Shown here in pieces: positions 5,864-10,830 of a stretch of DNA of 10,830 nucleotides (the stretch's first letter is position 1; each line of letters starts with the position of its first letter). The stretch is from positions 1 through 10,830 of the forward strand of contig JAEZDJ010000048.1 of assembly GCA_023429565.1 (NCBI GenBank), read 5' to 3'. A model generated the notes under the pieces. The model saw only the letters and a list, made by a program, of their open reading frames with translations, was not told the DNA's origin and made no database searches. Origin of the DNA: Actinomycetes bacterium (GTDB lineage Bacteria; Actinomycetota; Coriobacteriia; Coriobacteriales; Eggerthellaceae). Position numbers and translations under genes: made by a program.

Positions 5864-6676
5864 TTAGACGTACAGAACAAACTTGTGTTCTGTTTTTCTA
5901 AAAACAATTAAACCAGCCAAAAACGTTATGACTGCAAAGCTGAGGCAAATAAGGTTTTCCATGCCACCAGGGTTGGTATTCCACATGGCGATATCGCGAA
6001 AGTAAGTGACATAGTGGTACATGGGATTGAATTGCATAACGGTTTGCATCCATCCATCCAGCATTTCCGCGGGGTAAAAAAGTGGGGTAGCGTAGGTCCA
6101 TGCAGTGATGATAACTCCCCATAAATGGATGACGTCGCGGAAGAACACGGCCAATGCTGACAAAAGCAGTCCTATGCCAAGGGAAAAAAGCGTGACATAT
6201 ATGATTAGAAAGGGCAATAAGAATAGGTTTATTGTGGGAGAAATTTGGTAATAGAGCATGACCAGAACTACTGCAATAAGGGATATGGCGAAGTTCACCA
6301 CTTCAAAAATAACCTTTTCAAGAGGGAAGATCATTTTTTCAATGCGAATCTTCTGAATAAGGGGAGCTGCGTCGATGATTGAAGTCATGGCAGCATTGGT
6401 CGAATTGGCCATGAGGTTGAAAAGGATAGTACCAAGGATAAGGTACAAGGGAAAATTCTCTATTTGAAAGCGAAACATGAAGCTAAAGACCGCCGCAAGT
6501 ACCATCATCATGAGCAATGGATTAAGAACGCTCCACAGTCCTCCTAGCACAGAGCGACGATACTTCAGCTTGAAATCTTTGCTGACGAGGGAATTGAGAA
6601 CAAATTTATTATGCTGAAACTCGCTAAGCTTTCTGTTCTTAGGGGTGCTTGGCGGTTCTACCGCAGATGCTGTCAT
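5864..6676 (-). CDS. ABC-2 type permease for polysaccharide / teichoic acid export (Wzm/TagG type)
   Basis: This is the membrane channel of the glycan exporter. From ATG 6676 it is 270 aa, the usual size. A cytoplasmic N-terminus with an amphipathic stretch (KFVLNSLVSKDFKLKYRRSVLG, about 24-45) leads into six hydrophobic segments: about 48-68, 76-95, 122-143, 148-178, 186-201 and 240-259. LGGLWSVLNPLLMM and TYATPLFYP are family hallmarks. The frame stays open to an ATG at 6883, but the extra 69 residues are Cys-rich, unlike the family, and overlap the 3' end of an IS3 remnant. ATG 6676 has a GAGG site five bases upstream. It heads the operon, and candidate promoter elements lie directly upstream. 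Confidence 0.95.
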   Translation of the reverse strand: MTASAVEPPSTPKNRKLSEFQHNKFVLNSLVSKDFKLKYRRSVLGGLWSVLNPLLMMMVLAAVFSFMFRFQIENFPLYLILGTILFNLMANSTNAAMTSIIDAAPLIQKIRIEKMIFPLEKVIFEVVNFAISLIAVVLVMLYYQISPTINLFLLPFLIIYVTLFSLGIGLLLSALAVFFRDVIHLWGVIITAWTYATPLFYPAEMLDGWMQTVMQFNPMYHYVTYFRDIAMWNTNPGGMENLICLSFAVITFLAGLIVFRKTEHKFVLYV

Positions 6677-6720
6677 AGGTGCCTCTACTGTATTCGTTTT
6701 CCGATTGCACATAAAATAAT

Positions 6721-6749
6721 ATTGTAGCGTGCAGCATGAATTGGGTCGA
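6721..6749 (-). promoter_or_regulatory. Candidate promoter of the export operon
   Basis: The minus strand has TCGACC (6749-6744; four of six to the -35 consensus), a 17-bp spacer and TACAAT (6726-6721; five of six to the -10 consensus). Transcription would start near 6714, about 38 bases before the permease ATG, making all the permease ATGs upstream of 6714 untranslated. This supports the 6676 start. Confidence 0.5.
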
Positions 6750-6758
6750 GCGAATACA

Positions 6759-6783
6759 GCTGTTTCTTTTCTGGAGAAACAGC
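6759..6783. promoter_or_regulatory. Perfect 9-bp inverted repeat upstream of the export promoter
   Basis: GCTGTTTCT (6759-6767), a 7-base spacer, then AGAAACAGC (6775-6783). It lies about 10 bp upstream of the -35 box, so it could be an operator or an upstream activator site. As RNA it would be a stable hairpin, but no clear U-tract follows on either strand, so it is a poor terminator candidate. Confidence 0.45.
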
Positions 6784-6820
6784 AAAGTTGAAGGGGTTGA
6801 TTGCAAATGTAGCTGCAACA

Positions 6821-7041
6821 CTGGGGACTGGGGACGGTTTCCTGGACATCGAGAACCGAGCTATTGCGAATTGGCTCGCTCATAAGTCACGGGACTCATA
6901 TAGCCAAGTGACGAGTGGGCGCGTTTCGTATTGTAGTACATCTCGATGAACTTGAAGACCTCCTGTCTCGCCTCCAGCCTGTTCTCGAACTTTTCCATAA
7001 CGGGCATTTCCCGTTTGAGGGTCTTGCAGAACGATTCCATG
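6821..7041 (-). mobile_element. IS3-family remnant (3' end only)
   Basis: A transposase C-terminal stub followed, past its stop, by TGTCCAGGAAACCGTCCCC and a repeat (ACTGGGG twice, about 6820-6833), which looks like the IS3-type right tip; the exact last base is uncertain. The other ~1 kb is missing because IS21-B begins at 7042. It is unrelated in sequence to the IS3 copies at the window edges. Confidence 0.72.
6861..7040 (-). pseudogene. IS3-family transposase C-terminal fragment
   Basis: Fifty-nine codons and a stop survive. The segment LEARQEVFKFIEMYYNTKRA with HSSLGYMSPVTYE just after it is the standard OrfB ending of IS3-family transposases (integrase core, rve_3-like tail). ESFCKTLKREMP carries the catalytic glutamate region: the E at the second residue is in the position expected for the DDE glutamate. 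The first two catalytic aspartates are absent. The frame is cut where IS21-B starts, so the fragment cannot act. Confidence 0.88.
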
Positions 7042-7057
7042 TGTAAGCGGTAATCTA

Positions 7058-7139
7058 AATGTCAGAGATTTTGGCCATGTGAATGTCAGAGGTTCTGGCC
7101 GGAAACGTCAGAGTCTTTGGCCACGAATGTCATAGCCAC
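7058..7139 (+). repeat. IS21-B left-end array, ~22-bp period
   Basis: Units of the form AA(T/C)GTCAGAGnnTnTGGCC begin at 7058, 7082 and 7104, with a partial fourth (AATGTCATAGCCAC) at 7126. Steps are 24, 22 and 22 bp. The first TGTC lies 18 bases from the IS tip. Such terminal multiple repeats in IS21 elements are presumed transposase-binding sites. Confidence 0.82.
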
Positions 7140-7167
7140 ACCCGATCGGAGATGAAGAGTCCTCACA

Positions 7168-8709
7168 ATGAAAGCACCGATTTCGATGCTGGAGTTGAGA
7201 GGCGGATCCGTGAAGGGAATCAACGTGCACGAACGAATACAGGAATCGAAGAGACTGGGCTACTCCAAGCAAAAGACCGCGGAGCGGTTGCAATGCTGCT
7301 GGCGTACCGTCGACAAATATTGGGACATGGCATTTGATGATTACCAAGCAACGGAATCCAAGATCCGCAAGGAATCCACGCTCGAACGATACGACGCGCA
7401 TGTGATCGCCTGGCTCACGCGCCATCCGGACATGAGCTCTGCCCAGGTGTTCGACTGGCTGCTGGAGCGCTTCGACGACATCGGCTGTTCGGAGCGGACG
7501 GCACGCAGGCATGTCGCCGCTCTCAGAAAGATGCATGGCATCCCCAAATGCCAATCGAAACGTGATTACGAGGCCACGCCCGATCCACCCAAGGGAAGGC
7601 AGATGCAGGTCGATTTCGGCGAGTCGTGGATGGAGGATGTCCATGGCAAACGAGTTCACGTGCGCTTCGCCGGATTCGTGCTTTCGTGGTCGAGATACCG
7701 CTACGCGTTCTTCCAAAGCAGGCCGTTCACCTCCCATGACCTCATCGAGGCGATGGGGAGATGCTTCGCATACATGGGCGGACGGACCGAGGAGATCGTC
7801 TTTGACCAGGACAGCGTGGTGTCGGTGGCGGAAAACGCAGGCGACATACTGCTCACCCGAGAGACGGCGCTGTTCAAGGCAGAATGCGGATTCGAGGCCT
7901 GCCTGTGCCGAGGGGCGGATCCCGAGACCAAAGGCCGCATCGAGAGAACGGTGAAGTTCATCAAAGGGAACTTCGTCAAGCATCGGATGTGTCCGGGAGA
8001 TGACGATGCCTTGAACGACGAGCTGCTCGCCTGGCTTGAGCGCACGGGCAACGCGAAGCCGAACGGGACGACGAAGGAGGCGCCCGCATCACGTTTCGCA
8101 AAGGAGGGGGCGTTTCTGATCGAATGCGAGACGATGGCACCCGAGGCCGAACTCGACACGAGGGCCGTCCGCAAAGACAACACCATCATATATCTGCAGA
8201 ACCGCTACTCGCTTCCCTTGGGAACCAAGAATGCGATGGATCACGTGAGGATAGACGACTCGGACGGGGCGTTGCACATCTACACGATGAGCGGCGAGCC
8301 TATCTGCCAGCATGCGATCTCGAATGAGACCGGCAGGCTCATCCAGAAGTCGGCGCATCGCCACGACAGGACGACCAAGGGGCTGCGTCTCCGGAAAAAG
8401 CTGCTTGAGCTGTTCGGAGGCGATGCCGAATCCTTCATCTACTCGATGGCGGAGAAGCATCCCAGATACGAATGTGACCAGCTTGCCTTGCTGCAGCATG
8501 CTTGCGGCGAATACGGCAAGGACGCCGTCATCGACGCGGTGAGGCATTGCGCGTCGATGGATTCGTGGTCGGCGAACGACGTGATCGACTGGGCTCAGGC
8601 AAATCCCAGCAAGCGCGTCGATGCGAAAATCCGGCCTTCGGATCTGAAAGAACGCTACCCGCTCATCGTCGCCAAGCGCGACGTCTTCGATTACGCGGGG
8701 GTGATATGA
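7168..8709 (+). CDS. istA: IS21-family transposase IstA (IS21-B), intact
   Basis: This 513-aa DDE transposase cleaves and joins the IS21-B ends with help from IstB. An N-terminal helix-turn-helix (about 30-52, SKQKTAERLQCCWRTVDKYW) and a second one (about 90-120, SAQVFDWLLE...SERTARRHVAALR) bind DNA. The core shows D149 (QVDFGES), D213 (IVFDQDSV) and E259 (ETKGRIERTVKFIKGNF) as the likely catalytic triad. A C-terminal region follows (PLGTKNAMDHVRIDDSDGAL, then a helical tail). The length is normal for IstA. ATG 7168 has only a distant GGAG; ATG 7186 is an alternative with no better site. The stop TGA is one base before the istB ATG, so the two are translationally coupled. Confidence 0.94.
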   Translation: MKAPISMLELRGGSVKGINVHERIQESKRLGYSKQKTAERLQCCWRTVDKYWDMAFDDYQATESKIRKESTLERYDAHVIAWLTRHPDMSSAQVFDWLLERFDDIGCSERTARRHVAALRKMHGIPKCQSKRDYEATPDPPKGRQMQVDFGESWMEDVHGKRVHVRFAGFVLSWSRYRYAFFQSRPFTSHDLIEAMGRCFAYMGGRTEEIVFDQDSVVSVAENAGDILLTRETALFKAECGFEACLCRGADPETKGRIERTVKFIKGNFVKHRMCPGDDDALNDELLAWLERTGNAKPNGTTKEAPASRFAKEGAFLIECETMAPEAELDTRAVRKDNTIIYLQNRYSLPLGTKNAMDHVRIDDSDGALHIYTMSGEPICQHAISNETGRLIQKSAHRHDRTTKGLRLRKKLLELFGGDAESFIYSMAEKHPRYECDQLALLQHACGEYGKDAVIDAVRHCASMDSWSANDVIDWAQANPSKRVDAKIRPSDLKERYPLIVAKRDVFDYAGVI

Positions 8710-8710
8710 G

Positions 8711-9432
8711 ATGGACTGTCGTCATGCCGAGGTGGCGCGCCTGCTCCCGCAGCTGAGGCTTCGCCAGGTCGACTTCGCGGAGCTGTTCTCGCAGGCCGAA
8801 GACCTTTCCGCCATGAAGGCCATCGAGCTTTTCCTGTGCGAGGAGATCAGGCTCAAGGAGGAATTCAAGCGCGAGCAGCATTTCAAGAAGTCGGGCCTGC
8901 CGACGCGCAAGAGGCTCGCCGAGTTCGATTTCGAGTTCCAACCTTCCGTGAGCAGGCGACGATGCTGAGCCTCATGGACATGGCCTGGCTTGACCATGCG
9001 TTCAACGTCTGCCTGCTGGGTCCGACGTCGACGGGCAAGACCATGCTTGCCGCCATCTTGGGACACGAGGCTCTCGACCGAGGATACGACGTCTGCTTCG
9101 AGAAGATGGACACGCTGATGGAAGTGCTCAGGAAGCAGGATTTCGTCCCGGCTGCCAAGCGTCGGAAAAAGGAGCTGGACAAGGCCCGGCTCGTGATCGT
9201 CGACGAGATCGGCTACGACAAACTCAACACCGCCGAGGCGACGCTGTTCTTCGGTTTCGTGTCGGCATGTTCCGAGAACACGTCGCTCGTCATCACGTCG
9301 AACAAGAGCTTTGACGAATGGGTGCAGTTCATCGAGGATCCTGACATCATCACTGCCATTCTTGACAGACTCATCTATCGAAGCGAAATCATCAACATCA
9401 ACGGGGCAAGCTACAGGAAGGATAAGAGGTAA
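8711..9432 (+). pseudogene. istB: istB of IS21-B, AAA+ helper ATPase with a frameshift
   Basis: IstB is the DnaC-like ATPase that assembles with IstA. The first 80 or so codons from ATG 8711 (LLPQLRLRQVDFAELFSQAED, KSGLPTRKRLAEFDFEFQP) are the IstB N-terminus. Near 8940-8950 the frame must drop by one: continuing in the first frame hits a stop at 8966-8968, while the next frame gives FREQATMLSLMDMAWLDHAF and the ATPase core with Walker A GPTSTGKT, Walker B LVIVDEIGYDKLN and sensor VITSNKSF. No slippery heptamer is present, so a single-base loss (or sequencing error) is likelier than programmed shifting. After the TAA at 9430-9432 the same frame stays open to a TAG at 9484-9486 and encodes a basic tail, so that TAA may be a second lesion. 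Confidence 0.85.
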
Positions 9433-9506
9433 AGCATCAGCGAATGGAAGAACGCCGAGCGAAAACGCAAAGCCGTTCAGCAGTAGGGTGTAGACACCTT
9501 TCGGTT

Positions 9507-9582
9507 TGACCCACCTGTCCAACAAAAGTGATCCACCGCTACGATTCGGGTGACCACCCAGTGCGCAGGAGTTGACCCAGCC
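9507..9582 (-). repeat. IS21-C end array, exact 22-bp period
   Basis: On the plus strand the motifs TGACCCAC, TGATCCAC, TGACCACC and TGACCCAG start at 9507, 9529, 9551 and 9573, exactly 22 bp apart. The first is 18 bases from the IS tip at 9489. On the minus strand this is the GTGGATCA/GTGGGTCA type of repeat known from many IS21-family right ends. Confidence 0.82.
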
Positions 9583-9612
9583 AGCTATCGGAGCCGGCCG
9601 GGTCTTCTGACG

Positions 9613-10353
9613 CTATTTGCTTGATCTCATGCGTTCGCGCATGGGGATGTTTCCTCCGATCTCGACCCAGTGCGCATTCGGCACAAGACGTGCGTAGATG
9701 CTGTTTGCTTGGATCTTCTCGTCGATACGCTGCTGCCAGTCAGATGGGTGCAGCAACGTGCAGATTATCGTTGAGCCGCTGTACTCCCTCCGCTCCACGA
9801 GTTCGAGCAATATCTGCACCTGCTTGATGGTTGGGATAGACACTAAGAAATCATCTAGGATGAGCAGCGGCGCCTTGGCCAAATCGTTGAAGGTCCTGAG
9901 ATACTTGCCCTCGACTTCGGCTTTTGCAAGCAGGGCGAACATGTCGGCCAGTCTGAGATACTTGGTCTTCACCTGATGGCGGCATGCCGCATTGCCGAGC
10001 GCACATCCCAAAAAGCTCTTGCCGCAGTCCGATGCTCCTAAGATAAGCACGTTTTCCCTGTTGGAGACAAAGGAGCATGACGCGAGTTCGCCGATCAAAC
10101 CTGCATCGAGCTTGCGGTCCGCGGCGTGGTCGACGTCTTCCACGCAGGCAAAAGGCTGGGAGAACTTCGCCTGCTGATGGAAGTTCCTTATCTTGTTCGA
10201 TCGCTTGATGTCGTATTGGGCCTGCAACAGGATGCCGAAGCGCTCGTTGAACGACATGGTCGGGCATTCCCCGTCGCATTGCGCCTCGTATTCCGCGAGC
10301 ATCCCCTTGTACCCCAGCCGCGCTATCAAGTCCTTAACGGTCCGTTCGTTCAT
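9613..10353 (-). CDS. istB: IS21-family helper ATPase IstB (IS21-C), intact
   Basis: From ATG 10353 this is a 246-aa AAA+ ATPase of the IstB/DnaC type, which binds target DNA and activates IstA. The N-terminal helical region (NERTVKDLIARLGYKGMLAEYE; MSFNERFGILLQAQYDIKR) precedes Walker A GASDCGKS (106-113), Walker B LLILDD (163-168) and the C-terminal part IYARLVPNAHWVEIGG. The Walker A lysine and the Walker B aspartates are present. The start at 10353 has a GAGG site nine bases upstream and overlaps the end of istA by 20 bp; ATG 10362 (MAAMNER) is the alternative. The open frame extends further upstream, but those codons overlap istA and are unlike IstB. Its partner istA is broken, so it has no cognate transposase here. 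Confidence 0.92.
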   Translation of the reverse strand: MNERTVKDLIARLGYKGMLAEYEAQCDGECPTMSFNERFGILLQAQYDIKRSNKIRNFHQQAKFSQPFACVEDVDHAADRKLDAGLIGELASCSFVSNRENVLILGASDCGKSFLGCALGNAACRHQVKTKYLRLADMFALLAKAEVEGKYLRTFNDLAKAPLLILDDFLVSIPTIKQVQILLELVERREYSGSTIICTLLHPSDWQQRIDEKIQANSIYARLVPNAHWVEIGGNIPMRERMRSSK

Positions 10354-10702
10354 AGCCGCCATCCTCGTCTTCGCGTCTCGGGCGATTCGTGTAATCGGAA
10401 GGATCACGCAGATATCCGATGGAGCCGATCGCGCCGGCGACGAGCCTGTCTGAGTCAATCATTGGGGCAGGTGCGTCCTCTGCCTTGGCTATGAGGTTTC
10501 TGACCTGGGTGTAGCTGGGAGTCTTCGCAAGTTCGATGGCCTGTGCGCAGGCAGCCTCCAGGGCTTGGGGCCCCTTCCTGTCGCACAATGACTTCAGCCC
10601 CCTGCACGAGCGATAGGCTTGCTCCACGATCTTTCTCGACTCAAGTATCGCCTTCACGCATGCCTCGGTCGCCGGACCTACCTTGTGCGCCCATGCGGCA
10701 AA
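10334..10702 (-). pseudogene. istA: istA 3' fragment (IS21-C transposase), truncated
   Basis: The last ~120 residues of an IstA transposase. The segment FAAWAHKVGPATEACVKAIL followed by ESRKIVEQAYRSCRGLKSL matches the usual IstA tail (…EWA..IGP.T..LVRAVL.SRK...QGYR.C.G). The DNA-binding and DDE domains are missing because IS3 copy 2 begins at about 10703. The open frame continues to an ATG at 10729 inside the IS3 end, but those codons are not istA. The gene ends with an acidic/basic tail (RREDEDGGYERTDR) and overlaps the istB start. Confidence 0.85.
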
Positions 10703-10708
10703 GGGGGG

Positions 10709-10729
10709 TGCGGACATTCTAAGGAACAC
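10709..10729 (+). repeat. Terminal inverted repeat of IS3 copy 2 (transposase 3' side)
   Basis: TGCGGAC, seven variable bases, GGAACAC. It pairs with the opposite end seen in copy 1 at 1355-1375. Confidence 0.75.
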
Positions 10730-10735
10730 ATTTCC

Positions 10736-10830
10736 TCATGCAGCCAACCCAAGCTGCCTTCTGTATTGCAGTGGACTGAGACCGCCCAATGATACTTTGA
10801 TCCGCTCCTCATTGTACCAGTGAAGATACT
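10736..10830 (-). CDS. IS3-family transposase C-terminus, copy 2 (5' part off window)
   Basis: The last 31 codons: YLHWYNEERIKVSLGG, then LSPLQYRRQLGLAA and a TGA at 10736. This is the typical IS3 OrfB ending (YN..R....L...SP..YR). Its first 20 residues are the same as the last visible residues of the copy at the left edge, so it supplies the missing end of that protein. Nothing can be said about whether this copy is intact upstream. Confidence 0.85.
   Translation of the reverse strand, partial: YLHWYNEERIKVSLGGLSPLQYRRQLGLAA

Larger units (their letters stand above)
7042..9488 (+). mobile_element. IS21-B, IS21-family element lacking its right end
   Basis: The left tip TGTAAGCGG at 7042 follows the IS3 stub directly. 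A repeat array, istA and istB follow in IS21 order on the plus strand. No counterpart of the left array is found after istB; only 56 bases follow before the tip of IS21-C at 9489. IS21-C therefore interrupts or replaces the right end. With one end missing and istB frameshifted, this copy should not move by itself. Confidence 0.85.
9489..10708 (-). mobile_element. IS21-C, IS21-family element truncated by IS3 copy 2
   Basis: The 3' tip on the plus strand begins TGTAGACACCTTTCGG at 9489. Inside lie a phased repeat array, a complete istB and the 3' end of istA, all on the minus strand. IS3 copy 2 begins at about 10703-10709, inside istA. The istA 5' part and the other tip are outside the window. 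The IstB is unlike those of IS21-A and IS21-B, so this is a third lineage. Confidence 0.85.
10703..10830 (-). mobile_element. IS3-family element, copy 2 (only the 3' end in the window)
   Basis: The sequence from 10771 to 10828 matches bases 1-58 with a single mismatch (base 27-type position C versus T); the last two bases also differ. It is therefore another copy of the element at the left edge, in the same orientation. The tip is at 10709 (TGCGGAC) or up to six G's further out. It interrupts the istA of IS21-C. Confidence 0.85.

Noticed and set aside
6677..6883. Earlier start for the permease at 6883
   Set aside because: The added residues are Cys-rich, unlike ABC-2 permeases, overlap the IS3 remnant and lie upstream of the best promoter.
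7058..7139. Repeats with ~22-bp spacing considered as a CRISPR array
   Set aside because: Units are too short and degenerate, there are no distinct spacers or cas genes, and the position at the IS21 tip explains them.
7108..7983. A 291-codon minus-strand open frame opposite istA
   Set aside because: It is the antisense shadow of the IstA coding sequence, and its 3' end crosses the IS21-B repeat array.
8935..8968. Programmed -1 frameshift in istB of IS21-B
   Set aside because: No X XXY YYZ heptamer or downstream stem is visible near the joint, and IstB proteins are normally made from one frame.
10771..10830. Match to bases 1-60 considered as a circular-contig overlap
   Set aside because: There is an internal mismatch and the last two bases differ, so these are two diverged IS3 copies. 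An assembly overlap should be identical.

Overview
The window is a pile-up of insertion sequences (IS) on both sides of a small three-gene surface-polysaccharide export cluster. The transposases are GC-rich, and both they and the transporter genes resemble those of high-GC Gram-positive gut bacteria (Bifidobacterium or Coriobacteriia). That placement is an inference from protein style and base composition; there is no rRNA or core gene to settle it. I see no CRISPR array, tRNA, rRNA, defence system or novel enzyme operon.

Left block (1-3873). A minus-strand IS3-family element runs off the left edge and ends at about 1375. It abuts the 3' remnant of a plus-strand IS21-family element (IS21-A, 1376-1749: istB tail plus its terminal repeat array). 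IS21-A in turn cuts off the transposase of a minus-strand IS256-family element (IS256-1, right end at about 3873). A second, complete IS256-family element (IS256-2, 2147-3681, plus strand) lies inside the first codons of the IS256-1 transposase, with a perfect 8-bp target duplication.

Centre (3874-6820). A compact minus-strand operon, visibly AT-richer than its surroundings, reads ABC-2 permease (6676-5864), ABC ATPase (5851-5099) and family 2 glycosyltransferase (5106-4000). Gaps are 12 bp and an 8-bp overlap. A candidate promoter and a perfect 9-bp inverted repeat lie upstream. The proteins resemble the Wzm/Wzt or TagG/TagH exporters, which flip lipid-linked glycan or teichoic-acid-like polymers across the membrane; the glycosyltransferase would help build or cap the glycan.

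Right block (6821-10830). The 3' stub of another IS3-family element (minus) is cut by IS21-B (plus, 7042-9488: intact istA, frameshifted istB). IS21-B is cut by IS21-C (minus, 9489-about 10702: istB intact, istA only as a 3' fragment). IS21-C is cut by a second copy of the edge IS3 element, in the same orientation as the first, which runs off the right edge.

Each flank is therefore a nest of IS-into-IS insertions, and near-identical directly repeated IS3 copies bracket the whole unit at a 10,770-bp offset. The most informative patterns are the phased four-unit arrays at the ends of all three IS21 elements, the inverted repeats shared by both IS256 leaders, the self-nested IS256 with frame-restoring target duplication, and the single-frame IS3 transposase with a slippery heptamer at the OrfA/OrfB joint.
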